In this document: positions 18,265 through 27,727 of the stretch, piece by piece
Numbering within the stretch: the first letter of the stretch is position 1
How the letters are laid out: the number at the start of each line of letters is the position of its first letter
Source of the DNA: Hyphococcus sp.
GTDB taxonomy: Bacteria > Pseudomonadota > Alphaproteobacteria > Caulobacterales > Parvularculaceae
Assembly (NCBI GenBank): GCA_028285645.1
Contig: JANQOV010000093.1
Location: 1-42,882, forward strand
DNA: 42,882 nt
Direction: 5' to 3'
The notes under the pieces: model-generated
Told to the model about the DNA's origin: nothing
Databases searched by the model: none
The model's input: only the letters and a program-made list of their open reading frames with translations
Translations under genes and position numbers: made by a program

Positions 18265-18644
18265 TAGGCCGCCTCCTCAACTTCTTTGACCACGATGGTG
18301 ATTTCTGAAAACGGCTTTTGAATTCTGCCAACCCGGCCGCGGGCGCGGGCGCGCCAGCGCTTCATGACGATATTCTTGCCGACAAACGCTTTGTCTACGA
18401 CGAGCGAGTCGATATCGAGATCATGGTTGTTCTCGGCATTCGCGACAGCGCTCTCCAGCACCTTCTTGACATACTGCGCCACACGCTTGCGTGAGAAGGT
18501 CAACTCCGCCATCGCTTTTTCGACAGGCTTGCCACGGATGAGCTCTGCGATCAGATTGAGTTTTTGCGGCGAGGTCTTAATCAAACGGCCTTTCGCCATA
18601 GCTTGATTGTCTTCAAGACGCCGCGGATTTTTCTTCTGTCCCAT
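18264..18644 (-). CDS. rplV: 50S ribosomal protein L22
   Basis: The 126-residue protein begins [20 protein letters not shown], a start typical of alphaproteobacterial L22, then [22 protein letters not shown], and the beta hairpin that reaches into the exit tunnel ([21 protein letters not shown] shortened here to its start [11 protein letters not shown]). Changes in that hairpin give macrolide resistance elsewhere; no insertion is visible. Two bases separate it from rpsS. Confidence 0.97.
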   Translation of the reverse strand: MGQKKNPRRLEDNQAMAKGRLIKTSPQKLNLIAELIRGKPVEKAMAELTFSRKRVAQYVKKVLESAVANAENNHDLDIDSLVVDKAFVGKNIVMKRWRARARGRVGRIQKPFSEITIVVKEVEEAA

Positions 18645-18646
18645 GA

Positions 18647-18925
18647 CTATTTTCTCCGCGCTTTTTTATCAGCGCCATGGCCGAAATAGGTCCGGGTCGG
18701 AGAAAATTCGCCAAGCTTATGGCCCACCATGTCTTCGGTGACATGAACGGGAATGAACTTTTGCCCATTGTATACGTTAAACGTTAGCCCGACGAATTGC
18801 GGCAGGATCGTAGACCGGCGCGACCAGGTCTTAACGCCGCCCTTATGTTTGCCGTCATGGGATTCGTCTGCCTTCTTAAGCAGATAACGATCCACAAAGG
18901 GGCCTTTCCAAACGGAACGTGGCAT
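18647..18925 (-). CDS. rpsS: 30S ribosomal protein S19
   Basis: The 92-residue protein starts [20 protein letters not shown] and has [44 protein letters not shown]: the complete S19 signature. S19 binds the 30S head with S13. Normal length and position between rplB and rplV. Confidence 0.97.
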   Translation of the reverse strand: MPRSVWKGPFVDRYLLKKADESHDGKHKGGVKTWSRRSTILPQFVGLTFNVYNGQKFIPVHVTEDMVGHKLGEFSPTRTYFGHGADKKARRK

Positions 18926-18948
18926 AACTTAATCTCCAGCGCTGCGCC

Positions 18949-19788
18949 TTAGCGCTTCTTCTTGCGGGCGTGCCGCGAACGAATAATGAGTTTGTCAGTC
19001 TTTTTGTTCTTGCGGGTCTTGGCGCCCTTTGTCGGCTTGCCCCAGGGCGTTACCGGATGACGTCCGCCTGAGGTTCGGCCCTCACCGCCCCCATGGGGGT
19101 GATCAACCGGGTTCATGACAACACCGCGCACGGAAGGACGTTTGCCAAGGTGACGGCTGCGGCCGGCCTTGCCGACAGTTGCGTTCATGTGATCGGCGTT
19201 GGAAACAGCGCCGATGGTCGCCATGCACTCGCCCGGGATCAGCCGGACTTCGCCGGACTGCAGGCGAACCTGCGCCATCGGTCCGTCACGGCCCACAAGC
19301 TGTGCGTAGCCGCCGGCGGCGCGCGCAATTTGTCCGCCCTTGCCTGGCTTTAATTCAACATTGTGAATGATCGTACCGACAGGCGTATTCTTAAGCGGCA
19401 TGGCGTTGCCGGGCTGCACATCGACTTTGTCGCCGGCGATCACCTTGTCGCCCGCCTTAACGCGCTGCGGAGCAAGAATATATGCAAGCTCGCCGTCGAG
19501 ATATTTCAAAAGCGCGATGAACGCCGTGCGGTTGGGGTCGTATTCCAGCCGCTCAACCTTGGCTTCGATGTCAAACTTACGGCGCTTGTAATCGATGACG
19601 CGATAGGTCTTTTTGGCGCCGCCGCCGCGACGACGCACGGTGATGCGGCCTTTGTTATTGCGCCCGCCCTTGGACGAAAGCCCTTCGGTCAGGGACTTTT
19701 CAGGCTTTCCCTTCCACAATTCACCACGGTCAACCAAAACAAGATGGCGACGCGTCGATGTTGTAGGCTTGAATTTCTTAAGAGCCAT
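18949..19788 (-). CDS. rplB: 50S ribosomal protein L2
   Basis: The 279-residue protein carries the RNA-binding region [20 protein letters not shown], the SH3-like middle and the C-terminal [20 protein letters not shown] block with the histidine needed for peptidyl transferase activity. L2 is a core 23S binder. Length and N-terminus ([15 protein letters not shown]) are normal for alphaproteobacteria. Confidence 0.98.
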   Translation of the reverse strand: MALKKFKPTTSTRRHLVLVDRGELWKGKPEKSLTEGLSSKGGRNNKGRITVRRRGGGAKKTYRVIDYKRRKFDIEAKVERLEYDPNRTAFIALLKYLDGELAYILAPQRVKAGDKVIAGDKVDVQPGNAMPLKNTPVGTIIHNVELKPGKGGQIARAAGGYAQLVGRDGPMAQVRLQSGEVRLIPGECMATIGAVSNADHMNATVGKAGRSRHLGKRPSVRGVVMNPVDHPHGGGEGRTSGGRHPVTPWGKPTKGAKTRKNKKTDKLIIRSRHARKKKR

Positions 19789-19805
19789 GATTCAAGTCCG
19801 TCCCG

Positions 19806-20111
19806 TTAAAGTCCTGTGGTCACGTCAATGGCGTGACCTTCTTCCAGCGTTACCACGGCTTTTTTCACCGTTGAGCGCGTATAGCTGCGCCCGCGAAATT
19901 GTTTGTTCTTGCCTTTGATCCGCATGGTGTTCACCGCTTTCACTTTCACTTTGAAAAGCGTTTCAACGGCGTCTGCGATCTCGGGCTTGGATGCGTCCAG
20001 CGGCACGCGAAAAACAACCTGATTGTTTTCCGATGCGATGGTCGATTTTTCCGTAATCACCGGCGCAATCAACGTGTCGTAATGCGCCTCATGTGTTGTT
20101 TCCTTACTCAT
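19806..20111 (-). CDS. rplW: 50S ribosomal protein L23
   Basis: The 101-residue protein begins near [19 protein letters not shown] and has [36 protein letters not shown], the L23 signature, with the lysine-rich loop that reaches the tunnel exit. It is the docking point for trigger factor and SRP. Its start overlaps the rplD stop by ATGA. Confidence 0.97.
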   Translation of the reverse strand: MSKETTHEAHYDTLIAPVITEKSTIASENNQVVFRVPLDASKPEIADAVETLFKVKVKAVNTMRIKGKNKQFRGRSYTRSTVKKAVVTLEEGHAIDVTTGL

Positions 20112-20725
20112 TTGAGACGCGCCTCCAAACCTTCAACGGCTGCTTTTGTGAGCACGAGTTTGTCAGCGCGCAAAATGTCATAGACATTCGCGCCAACGAC
20201 CGGGAGCAAATGAATGCCCGGCAGGTTGCGCGCAGCCAGATCAAATCCGTGATCGAAATTTGTATCGACGACGAGCACATTGTTGAGCTCAAGAGAATTG
20301 AACGCGTCAGCAACGGTCTTGGTCTTGCCGTCTTTAACCCGCGCTTCTTCGATGACCACCAAATCGCCACTCGCTTGCTTTGCTGACAAAGCATGTTTCA
20401 GCGCCAAGCGGCGGATTTTCTTCGGCAGGTTCGTCGCGTGGCTGCGCGGACGCGGACCATGGGCCTTGCCGCCGCCGCGGAAAATGTTTGCGCCTTTATT
20501 GCCGTGACGGGCGCCGCCGGTGCCTTTTTGACGGTACATCTTCTTGCCCGTTGCGTTGACTTCGTTGCGCTCCTGGGCGTGATGGGTTCCCTGCTGGCGT
20601 TTTGCAAGCTGATAAACAACGCAGCGATGCAAAATGTCTTTGCGGGGCTCAAGCCCGAAAATCGCGTCGTCAAGCTCGACCGATCCGGCTTTTTTGTTTT
20701 CAATGCTGAGGACGTCGGCTTTCAT
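20108..20725 (-). CDS. rplD: 50S ribosomal protein L4
   Basis: The 205-residue protein contains the tunnel loop ([23 protein letters not shown] begins at about residue 62; the GTGGARHG core is intact) and the [13 protein letters not shown] helix. Besides its structural role, L4 in E. coli represses the S10 operon by binding the rpsJ leader; here the leader between tuf and rpsJ holds two competing hairpins that could serve this (see 21927-21992). Its start shares one base with the rplC stop. Confidence 0.97.
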   Translation of the reverse strand: MKADVLSIENKKAGSVELDDAIFGLEPRKDILHRCVVYQLAKRQQGTHHAQERNEVNATGKKMYRQKGTGGARHGNKGANIFRGGGKAHGPRPRSHATNLPKKIRRLALKHALSAKQASGDLVVIEEARVKDGKTKTVADAFNSLELNNVLVVDTNFDHGFDLAARNLPGIHLLPVVGANVYDILRADKLVLTKAAVEGLEARLK

Positions 20726-21591
20726 TATTCGTCCCCTTCTTTCTTGGCGTCGTCAGCCGGCGCAGCATCGTCCGCTGGCGCGTCATCAGCTTTTTGCTCT
20801 TCTGCTGCGGCGGCCTGTTGTGCGGCTTCTGCTTCAGCGGCGGCCTTGGCGGATGCTTCTTCTTCGGCTGCAGCTTGCGCTGCTGCTTCTTCAGCGGCGC
20901 GCTTTGCTTCTTCCGCTGCGGACTTAAGCGCCGCCGGCAAGATCACATTGTCAGGGGTCGGTTTTTTTACCGCGTCCTTAATCAGCACCCAGCCTTCTTT
21001 CGGGCCCGGCACTGCGCCTTTGATGAGGATCAGTCCGCGATCTGCATCGGTGCGCACTACCTGCAGATTTTGCGTCGTCACCCGCGCCGCGCCCATATGG
21101 CCGGCCATCTTCTTGCCTTTGAAAACTTTGCCCGGATCCTGGCACTGACCCGTGGAGCCGTGGCTGCGGTGCGAAATCGAAACGCCGTGCGAGGCGCGCA
21201 GGCCGCCAAAATTGTGACGCTTCATAGCGCCGGCGAAACCCTTACCAATCGAGATGCCGGTAACATCAACATACTGACCTTCAAAATAATGGTCAGCGGT
21301 CAGCTCTTCGCCAACGTCGATGAGGTTTTCCGGCGCAACGCGAAACTCAGCGAGCTTTTCTTTCGGCTCGACCTTGATTTTCGCAAACTGGCCGCGGTCC
21401 GCCTTGTTCACGCGCTTGGCTTTTTTTGTGCCCGCGCCAAGCTGAACAGCAGCATAGCCGTTCTTTTCCGGCGTGCGCTGACCCGTCACCTGCAACGCGT
21501 CGAGCTGCATGACCGTTACCGGTATATGCACGCCGTCGGCGGTGTAGATCCGCGTCATGCCCATTTTCTTTGCTATCAATCCGGTACGCAT
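20725..21591 (-). CDS. rplC: 50S ribosomal protein L3 with long Ala/Glu C-terminal tail
   Basis: Residues 1-215 are ordinary L3: [20 protein letters not shown], the [15 protein letters not shown] loop that reaches the peptidyl transferase centre, [21 protein letters not shown] with the glutamine that PrmB methylates in enterics, and [19 protein letters not shown]. From about 221 to 288 follows a tail made almost only of Ala, Glu, Lys, Asp and Gln, beginning [18 protein letters not shown] and ending in DDA repeats. The first half of the tail should form a charged helix. The gene is in the normal S10 order, and the tail is in frame with no stop or repeat damage, so it is genuine coding sequence. 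The tail function is unknown. Confidence 0.97.
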   Translation of the reverse strand: MRTGLIAKKMGMTRIYTADGVHIPVTVMQLDALQVTGQRTPEKNGYAAVQLGAGTKKAKRVNKADRGQFAKIKVEPKEKLAEFRVAPENLIDVGEELTADHYFEGQYVDVTGISIGKGFAGAMKRHNFGGLRASHGVSISHRSHGSTGQCQDPGKVFKGKKMAGHMGAARVTTQNLQVVRTDADRGLILIKGAVPGPKEGWVLIKDAVKKPTPDNVILPAALKSAAEEAKRAAEEAAAQAAAEEEASAKAAAEAEAAQQAAAAEEQKADDAPADDAAPADDAKKEGDE

Positions 21592-21602
21592 CTCATTTGC
21601 TC

Positions 21603-21914
21603 CTATGCGCCGAGCCTGATTTCAACATCGACGCCAGCCGAAAGGTCGAGCTTCATGAGCGCATCAACGGTCTGCGGCGTCGGATCGACAATATCCAACA
21701 TGCGTTTGTGGGTACGCATTTCGAACTGCTCACGGCTTTTCTTGTTGACGTGCGGCGACCGGTTCACCGTGTAGCGCTCGATGCGCGTCGGTAACGGAAT
21801 GGGGCCGCGCACATTCGCGCCGGTGCGCTTTGCCGTGTTCACGATCTCGATTGTCGAAGCATCGAGGACGCGATGATCAAACGCCTTTAGCCTGATGCGA
21901 ATATTCTGTTGCAT
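21603..21914 (-). CDS. rpsJ: 30S ribosomal protein S10
   Basis: The 103-residue protein starts [21 protein letters not shown] and has [36 protein letters not shown], spread over the NusE loop. S10 is both a head protein of the 30S subunit and, as NusE, a transcription antitermination factor. The frame is open to 21980, but the ATG at 21914 gives the standard N-terminus. No strong SD precedes it; the bases just upstream on the minus strand are GCGAAGCGTAGACCC, and part of the region upstream is inside a possible hairpin. Confidence 0.97.
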   Translation of the reverse strand: MQQNIRIRLKAFDHRVLDASTIEIVNTAKRTGANVRGPIPLPTRIERYTVNRSPHVNKKSREQFEMRTHKRMLDIVDPTPQTVDALMKLDLSAGVDVEIRLGA

Positions 21915-21926
21915 GGGTCTACGCTT

Positions 21927-21992
21927 CGCTTTCGAGTATGTGTCTGCTTCTTGAGAGTCGAAAGCGCGGACCGAAACCAATCGATCCGCGCT
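21927..21992 (-). promoter_or_regulatory. Two competing hairpins in the tuf-rpsJ junction (candidate S10 leader control)
   Basis: Hairpin A (21963-21992) pairs AGCGCGGA and TCCGCGCT and continues inward to 12 pairs with one G-U wobble and a 6-base loop. Hairpin B pairs CGCTTTCGA (21927-21935) with TCGAAAGCG (21958-21966), nine perfect pairs around 22 bases. They share 21963-21966, so both cannot form fully. In transcription A is made first. B ends 12 nt before the rpsJ start codon. Neither has a T-tract. This arrangement resembles a translational switch; that is inference. Confidence 0.5.
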
Positions 21993-22006
21993 AACATGTT
22001 GATATC

Positions 22007-23182
22007 CTATTCGATGATTTTCGAGACGATGCCCGCGCCAACCGTACGACCGCCTTCACGGATAGCGAAGCGAAGCTTCTCTTCCATGGCGATCGGCACG
22101 ATCAGCTCAACATTGAGCTCGGCGTTATCGCCCGGCATCACCATTTCCGTACCTTCTTTGAGCGAGACTACGCCGGTCACGTCGGTGGTGCGGAAATAGA
22201 ACTGCGGACGGTAGTTGCCGAAGAACGGCGTGTGACGGCCGCCTTCTTCTTTGGTCAAGATGTAGGCTTCCGCAACAAACTTCGTGTGCGGCGTCACGGA
22301 ACCTGGCTTGCAGAGCACCTGACCGCGCTCAACGCCATCGCGCTCAATACCACGGAGGAGAACGCCGACATTGTCGCCAGCTTCGCCGCGATCAAGCAGC
22401 TTACGGAACATTTCAACGCCCGTGCAGGTGGTTTTCTTGGTGTCTTTGATGCCGACGATTTCTAGTTCGTCGCCAACATTGACAACACCGCGCTCAACAC
22501 GGCCTGTCACAACTGTACCGCGACCGGAAATCGAGAACACGTCCTCGATCGGTAGCAGGAAGGGCTGGTCAACCGGACGCTCAGGCGTCGGAATGTAGCT
22601 GTCGACCTGCTCCATCAGCTCGCGGATAGACTTTTCGCCAATTTCTTCGTCACGGCCTTCAAGAGCCGCAAGCGCAGAGCCTTTGATGATCGGAATATCG
22701 TCGCCCGGGAATTCGTAAGAAGACAGAAGTTCGCGAACTTCCATTTCAACGAGTTCGAGCAGCTCTTCGTCGTCAACCTGGTCAACTTTGTTCAAGTAAA
22801 CAACAATCGCCGGCACGCCGACCTGACGCGCAAGCAAAATGTGCTCGCGAGTTTGCGGCATAGGACCGTCAGCAGCGTTCACAACCAGGATCGTGCCATC
22901 CATTTGCGCAGCACCGGTGATCATGTTTTTGACGTAGTCAGCATGGCCCGGGCAGTCGACGTGGGCGTAGTGACGGTTGTCCGTTTCATATTCAACGTGC
23001 GCCGTGGAGATCGTGATGCCGCGCGCTTTTTCTTCCGGCGCCGCGTCGATCTGATCATAGGCTTTAAAGTCACCAAAATATTTGGTGATCGCCGCCGTCA
23101 GCGTCGTTTTACCGTGGTCAACGTGGCCAATCGTGCCGACATTGGCGTGCGGTTTGGTGCGTTCAAACTTTTCCTTCGACAT
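22007..23182 (-). CDS. tuf: Elongation factor Tu
   Basis: EF-Tu carries aminoacyl-tRNA to the ribosome as a GTPase. The 391-residue protein has the P-loop GHVDHGKT (19-26), [12 protein letters not shown], the NKVDQVDD specificity motif, and the beta-barrel domains 2 and 3 ending [12 protein letters not shown]. At 391 residues it is shorter than the enteric protein, as usual in alphaproteobacteria. GGAGA precedes the ATG. It is the only tuf in the window; a second copy elsewhere is common and cannot be judged here. Confidence 0.98.
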   Translation of the reverse strand: MSKEKFERTKPHANVGTIGHVDHGKTTLTAAITKYFGDFKAYDQIDAAPEEKARGITISTAHVEYETDNRHYAHVDCPGHADYVKNMITGAAQMDGTILVVNAADGPMPQTREHILLARQVGVPAIVVYLNKVDQVDDEELLELVEMEVRELLSSYEFPGDDIPIIKGSALAALEGRDEEIGEKSIRELMEQVDSYIPTPERPVDQPFLLPIEDVFSISGRGTVVTGRVERGVVNVGDELEIVGIKDTKKTTCTGVEMFRKLLDRGEAGDNVGVLLRGIERDGVERGQVLCKPGSVTPHTKFVAEAYILTKEEGGRHTPFFGNYRPQFYFRTTDVTGVVSLKEGTEMVMPGDNAELNVELIVPIAMEEKLRFAIREGGRTVGAGIVSKIIE

Positions 23183-23274
23183 TTCACTTTTCTCCGTCTC
23201 TTGACGTCTCTGTTAACTCTTGTTGCCGACCGCCTTCAGATTGTTCTGGAGGAGGACATCTCCCGGCGATCTGA

Positions 23275-25353
23275 CTAGCCCGCCAGTTTCGCCTTCACCT
23301 CTTCTTCCACTGCTTTTGGAACCTGCTCATAATGGTCGAACTGCATGGTGTAGTTCGCTCGTCCCTGGGTGGCGGATCGAAGATTGTTTACATACCCAAA
23401 CATATTCGCGAGCGGCACCATGGCGTGCACGACATTGGCGTTGCCGCGCATTTCCTGATCCTGGATTTGACCGCGACGCGAATTAAGGTCGCCGATAACC
23501 GTGCCGGTGTAATCTTCCGGCGTAACAACCTCGACTTTCATGATCGGTTCAAGCAGCGCCATGCCAAGTTCGCCCTTGTTTTCACGCATCGCTGCACGCG
23601 CGGCGATTTCAAAGGCAAGCACGGACGAGTCCACATCATGGAAGGCGCCGTCATAAAGTTCGACCTTAAAGTCGAGGATCGGGAAGCCCACAAGCAGACC
23701 GGCTTCGCGAATGGAGTTAAGGCCTTTTTCAACGCCGGGAATATATTCCTTCGGAATGGCGCCGCCGACGATCTGGCTCTCAAACTCATAACCAGCGCCC
23801 GGCTCCTGCGGAATGACCCGGAACTTAACCCGCGCGAACTGCCCTGAACCACCGGACTGTTTCTTGTGGGTGTAGTCAATATCCGCTTCGCGGGTAATGG
23901 TTTCGCGATAGGCAACCTGCGGCTGGCCGATGTTAGCCTCGACTTTGAATTCGCGCTTCATGCGATCGACCAGAATATCAAGGTGCAATTCGCCCATGCC
24001 CTTGATGATCGTCTGACCGGACTCTTCGTCAGAAGAAACGCGGAACGATGGGTCTTCGGCCGCAAGACGCTGCAGGGCGATGCCCATTTTTTCCTGGTCA
24101 GCCTTCGTCTTGGGTTCAACCGCAAGCTCGATAACCGGATCTGGGAATTCCATGCGCTCAAGCACAACAGGATTTTGCGCATCGCAAAGCGTATCGCCGG
24201 TTGTCGTGTCTTTAAGACCGACGATCGCGATAATGTCGCCTGCGTAGGCTTCCTTGATCTCTTCGCGGCTGTTCGAATGCATCTGCAGCATGCGGCCGGC
24301 GCGTTCTTTCTTGCCCTTCACCGTATTGAGGAGCTGCGTTCCCGCTTCCAGCTTGCCGGAATAGATGCGGCAGAAGGTAAGCGAGCCAACAAACGAGTCG
24401 TTCATGACCTTAAAGGCGAGCATCGACAACGGCTCATCGTCCGAAGACTTGCGCGTCACCTCTTCGTCCGTGTCCGGCAGAACGCCTTTAATAGCTGGAA
24501 CCTCAACCGGGCTCGGCAGATAATCAACGACCGCGTCGAGCATCGGCTGAACGCCTTTGTTCTTGAACGCAGAGCCACACAGAACCGGGTGGAACTCAAC
24601 CGTGCAGGTACCCTTACGGATCAGACGCTTGATGGTGTCGTTATCCGGCTCATTGCCTTCGAGATAGGCTTCCATCACGTCGTCATCCATCTCGACGACG
24701 GTCTCGATCAGCTTGTCACGATATTCGGCTGCCTTGTCTGCGAGGTCGGCGGGAATATCTTCCTCGTGAAATTTCGCGCCAAGCGACTCTTCTTCCCAGA
24801 CAATCGCTTTCATCTTGATAAGGTCGACAACGCCTTTGAAGTTGTTCTCAGCGCCAATCGGCAACTGCAAAATCACTGTCTTGGCGGCGAGGCGGTCGTG
24901 AATGGAATCAACAGAGAAATAAAAGTCAGCGCCCAGCTTATCCATCTTGTTGATGAAGAACATGCGCGGCACGCTGTATTTGTCGCCCTGACGCCAAACA
25001 GTTTCCGTTTGCGGCTCAACACCGGCGTTGGCGTCCAACAAAGCAACCGCGCCGTCAAGCACGCGCAATGACCGCTCAACCTCAATGGTGAAGTCAACGT
25101 GGCCGGGCGTGTCGATAATGTTCAGGCGCTTGTCGTTCCAGAAACAGGTGGTCGCAGCGGACGTAATCGTAATGCCGCGCTCTTGCTCCTGCTCCATCCA
25201 GTCCATGGTGGCTGCGCCGTCATGGACTTCGCCGATCTTGTGGCTTTTGCCTGTGTAGTAGAGGACGCGTTCCGTGGTCGTCGTTTTTCCAGCATCAATA
25301 TGCGCCATGATGCCGAAGTTGCGGTAATCCTCAATTTTGTGCGTGCGCGCCAT
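23275..25353 (-). CDS. fusA: Elongation factor G
   Basis: EF-G drives ribosomal translocation with GTP. The 692-residue protein has the P-loop [13 protein letters not shown] (17-29), switch region [29 protein letters not shown], and the C-terminal domains with [27 protein letters not shown] begun at [10 protein letters not shown], and the loop [18 protein letters not shown] near the end. All five domains appear complete. It lies between rpsG and tuf, the normal str order; 92 bases with no clear promoter separate it from tuf. Confidence 0.98.
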   Translation of the reverse strand: MARTHKIEDYRNFGIMAHIDAGKTTTTERVLYYTGKSHKIGEVHDGAATMDWMEQEQERGITITSAATTCFWNDKRLNIIDTPGHVDFTIEVERSLRVLDGAVALLDANAGVEPQTETVWRQGDKYSVPRMFFINKMDKLGADFYFSVDSIHDRLAAKTVILQLPIGAENNFKGVVDLIKMKAIVWEEESLGAKFHEEDIPADLADKAAEYRDKLIETVVEMDDDVMEAYLEGNEPDNDTIKRLIRKGTCTVEFHPVLCGSAFKNKGVQPMLDAVVDYLPSPVEVPAIKGVLPDTDEEVTRKSSDDEPLSMLAFKVMNDSFVGSLTFCRIYSGKLEAGTQLLNTVKGKKERAGRMLQMHSNSREEIKEAYAGDIIAIVGLKDTTTGDTLCDAQNPVVLERMEFPDPVIELAVEPKTKADQEKMGIALQRLAAEDPSFRVSSDEESGQTIIKGMGELHLDILVDRMKREFKVEANIGQPQVAYRETITREADIDYTHKKQSGGSGQFARVKFRVIPQEPGAGYEFESQIVGGAIPKEYIPGVEKGLNSIREAGLLVGFPILDFKVELYDGAFHDVDSSVLAFEIAARAAMRENKGELGMALLEPIMKVEVVTPEDYTGTVIGDLNSRRGQIQDQEMRGNANVVHAMVPLANMFGYVNNLRSATQGRANYTMQFDHYEQVPKAVEEEVKAKLAG

Positions 25354-25383
25354 GACTGCGGGCCCTTACTCTCTTTGTTTCCG

Positions 25384-25857
<474 letters not shown>

Positions 25858-25865
25858 TTAACCTC

Positions 25866-26237
25866 TTACTTCGGACGCTTGGCGCCGTATTTTGAACGAC
25901 GCTGCTTGCGGTCTTTAACGCCCTGCGTATCGAGAACGCCGCGAATAATGTGGTAGCGCACCCCGGGAAGGTCTTTCACGCGTCCGCCGCGGATCAAAAC
26001 CACCGAGTGCTCCTGAAGGTTATGGCCTTCGCCCGGAATGTAACCGATCACTTCATAGCCGTTAGTCAGGCGAATCTTCGCCACCTTGCGAAGCGCCGAG
26101 TTGGGCTTCTTAGGCGTCGTTGTATAGACCCGCGTGCAAACGCCTCTTTTCTGAGGGTTCGCTTCGAGCGCAGGCACCTTATTAATCCGGCGCTTCGGCT
26201 TCCGCGGCTTGCGGATCAGTTGCTGTATCGTCGGCAT
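25866..26237 (-). CDS. rpsL: 30S ribosomal protein S12
   Basis: The 123-residue protein starts [17 protein letters not shown] and ends SKYGAKRPK. The decoding-centre motif [12 protein letters not shown] (41-52) keeps the lysine at 44 that corresponds to E. coli Lys43, the streptomycin-sensitive state, and [13 protein letters not shown] is intact. The frame is open to 26318 but the ATG at 26237 follows GAGGAGACGGA, a good ribosome site. It is the first gene of the fused str-S10-spc-alpha block. Confidence 0.98.
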   Translation of the reverse strand: MPTIQQLIRKPRKPKRRINKVPALEANPQKRGVCTRVYTTTPKKPNSALRKVAKIRLTNGYEVIGYIPGEGHNLQEHSVVLIRGGRVKDLPGVRYHIIRGVLDTQGVKDRKQRRSKYGAKRPK

Positions 26238-26330
26238 TCCGTCTCCTCGGCCCAACAGGGTTCGGGTTGTGCGCCAGCGCCCAACTTCGCGCGCTGAAAT
26301 CGCCTTCCCATCACGCAAATAAGCGGAGCC

Positions 26331-26343
26331 CCGAATGGCGGAA
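26331..26343 (-). promoter_or_regulatory. 13-base motif in rpsL leader, shared with rpsM leader
   Basis: Second copy of TTCCGCCATTCGG (minus strand), here 94 bases before the rpsL start codon and about 90 bases after the predicted transcription start. It is preceded by TATGTG at the same 13-base offset as the TATATG of the rpsM copy. Flanking AGCGG and CCGCT could extend the small hairpin. Confidence 0.5.
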
Positions 26344-26438
26344 CGCCGCTCACATACGTCGTCGTGTTTAATCGGCTAAATTGGCTGCGTTTCAGGCATT
26401 AACACTCATGCCTGACGGCCAGCCGTCCAGCGGCGCGA

Positions 26439-26467
26439 TACATAGAGTGGCCGCCTGCCCCGGTCAA
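26439..26467 (-). promoter_or_regulatory. Probable promoter of the rpsL (str) operon
   Basis: On the minus strand TTGACC (26462-26467) is followed after exactly 17 bases by TATGTA (26439-26444). A second perfect TTGACA sits ten bases further upstream (26472-26477). Transcription from here would give an rpsL leader of about 195 nt containing the shared 13-base motif. The rest of the 26238-26677 gap shows no further gene. Confidence 0.6.
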
Positions 26468-26677
26468 TATGTGTCAAGCAAAATTACGCCCGATTTTCAT
26501 TGTTTTCCTGTCACCTGCGCAGACCCCGGGACATCGATGGGGATTAATTGAGAATTTCGGGCCTGAAGAGCCATTTAGCATCGAATTCTGCAAGCGGTGA
26601 CGCATCATATTTGCAGGTTCCAGGCGAATACACCAAAACGAGCCCTTAAGAACTTCCCTAGTCAGTGTGCCCCTTCA

Positions 26678-27667
26678 ATGTCGAGCCCTCAAACGCCAGC
26701 GCAAAGCGCCCATCCCTACATTATTATCGCGGGCCATGGCCGGTCCGGCTCGAACCGGTTGCTCGACGCCTTTGACTGCCATCCGCAAACGCTCTGCCGG
26801 AATGAGCCCAATGAGACCCGCGGCTCTGTCTTTAACGAATTGCCGCCCGGTTTCTTTCCAGCCGGCGAAAATCCCGGTTTCATCGACCGTTGGCGCAAGA
26901 TTATCGCCATAGCGGCGACAGAAATCAGCGAGCGCGATCGGATTGGCGAGCGCGCGAAGGACTATATCGCTTCCCCGGCCAATAGGCTGTTCGCGCGGCG
27001 CGTGCTGGCCCGCCGGCGGATTCGGGGGGTATTGGGGTCGGTTTGGCCGAACCTCCGGGGCGAGCAATGGTCCGCCGCCCCCTACTTGGCCAATCACGAC
27101 CGTCTGGCCGGCGCCCTTCCCGTCTTTAAGATGCTGCTCTGCCAGGGCTGGCTCATCGACGCCTTTGAACGCGAGCCCGAGATGCGTGTGATCCACAATA
27201 TCCGCGCGCCAAAACCGTTCCTCATCTCATGGCGGCGGCGGTATGTGGAGCCGACCGGACCGCAAAAGGTTTTTGAGGACAATTTACGGGAACTTCAGCA
27301 TATTCTCGATTATTTCGGACGCAAATCATTAGGGACCGAAGACTTCAGCGAAGAGGCCCTGTTTGAAACTGAATTATGGCGATGGCGTTTTGTAAACGAA
27401 GCCCTTCACCGGGCCTGCAACGGCAAGCCGCGATACGCATGGGTCACCTATGATGCCTTTGAAAAGAACCCTGTCGGCGAGGCGGAGCGGTTATACGCCT
27501 TTGCCGGACTGGACTTGAACGACGCCGTCCGGGCCGAGATCGCTACGCTCGAAAACAAGCTCTTCCGCCCGCAACCTGCAACAGCCAAAGACGAGTTCGA
27601 CTTTCTCGACGACATCATTGAGGATGTTCTGGACGGCAGCGATCTTATGGCTGTGTTGGGGGAATAA
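26678..27667 (+). CDS. Sulfotransferase-like protein inserted between rpoC and rpsL
   Basis: The 329-residue protein has a P-loop-like 5'-phosphosulfate motif near the N-terminus (YIIIAGHGRSGSNRLLDAFD) and a later RVIHNIRAPKPFLISWRRRY block, which resembles the 3'-phosphate loop (RxP...S) of PAPS-dependent sulfotransferases. These two motifs and the C-terminal WVTYDAFEKNP segment support the superfamily; the acceptor is unknown. The frame is open to a GTG at 26597; the ATG at 26678 lies closest to the conserved core, but neither has a clear SD, so the start is uncertain. It is the only plus-strand gene between 2063 and 39195 and converges with rpoC on a shared terminator. A recent insertion is possible but codon use does not look foreign by eye. 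Confidence 0.75.
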   Translation: MSSPQTPAQSAHPYIIIAGHGRSGSNRLLDAFDCHPQTLCRNEPNETRGSVFNELPPGFFPAGENPGFIDRWRKIIAIAATEISERDRIGERAKDYIASPANRLFARRVLARRRIRGVLGSVWPNLRGEQWSAAPYLANHDRLAGALPVFKMLLCQGWLIDAFEREPEMRVIHNIRAPKPFLISWRRRYVEPTGPQKVFEDNLRELQHILDYFGRKSLGTEDFSEEALFETELWRWRFVNEALHRACNGKPRYAWVTYDAFEKNPVGEAERLYAFAGLDLNDAVRAEIATLENKLFRPQPATAKDEFDFLDDIIEDVLDGSDLMAVLGE

Positions 27668-27678
27668 GACGGCTCAAC

Positions 27679-27708
27679 AAAAAACGGCCCTCAAAGAGGG
27701 CCGTTTTT
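27679..27708. terminator. Bidirectional terminator between sulfotransferase gene and rpoC
   Basis: AAAAACGGCCCTC and GAGGGCCGTTTTT form a perfect 13-bp stem around a 3-base AAA loop. The T-run on one side and A-run on the other make it a terminator for both the plus-strand sulfotransferase gene (stop 12 bases before) and the minus-strand rpoC (stop 20 bases after). Confidence 0.93.
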
Positions 27709-27727
27709 GTATTGAATGGAACGAACG

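Noticed and set aside
20393..21774. Two long plus-strand frames with Ala/Ser-rich or Cys/Gly-rich products
   Set aside because: They are antisense to rplD and rplC, and their odd composition comes from the repetitive Ala/Glu tail of L3.
23866..25071. 401-codon open frame on the plus strand
   Set aside because: It is antisense to fusA, whose protein is unambiguous; the frame is a composition shadow with no recognisable domain.
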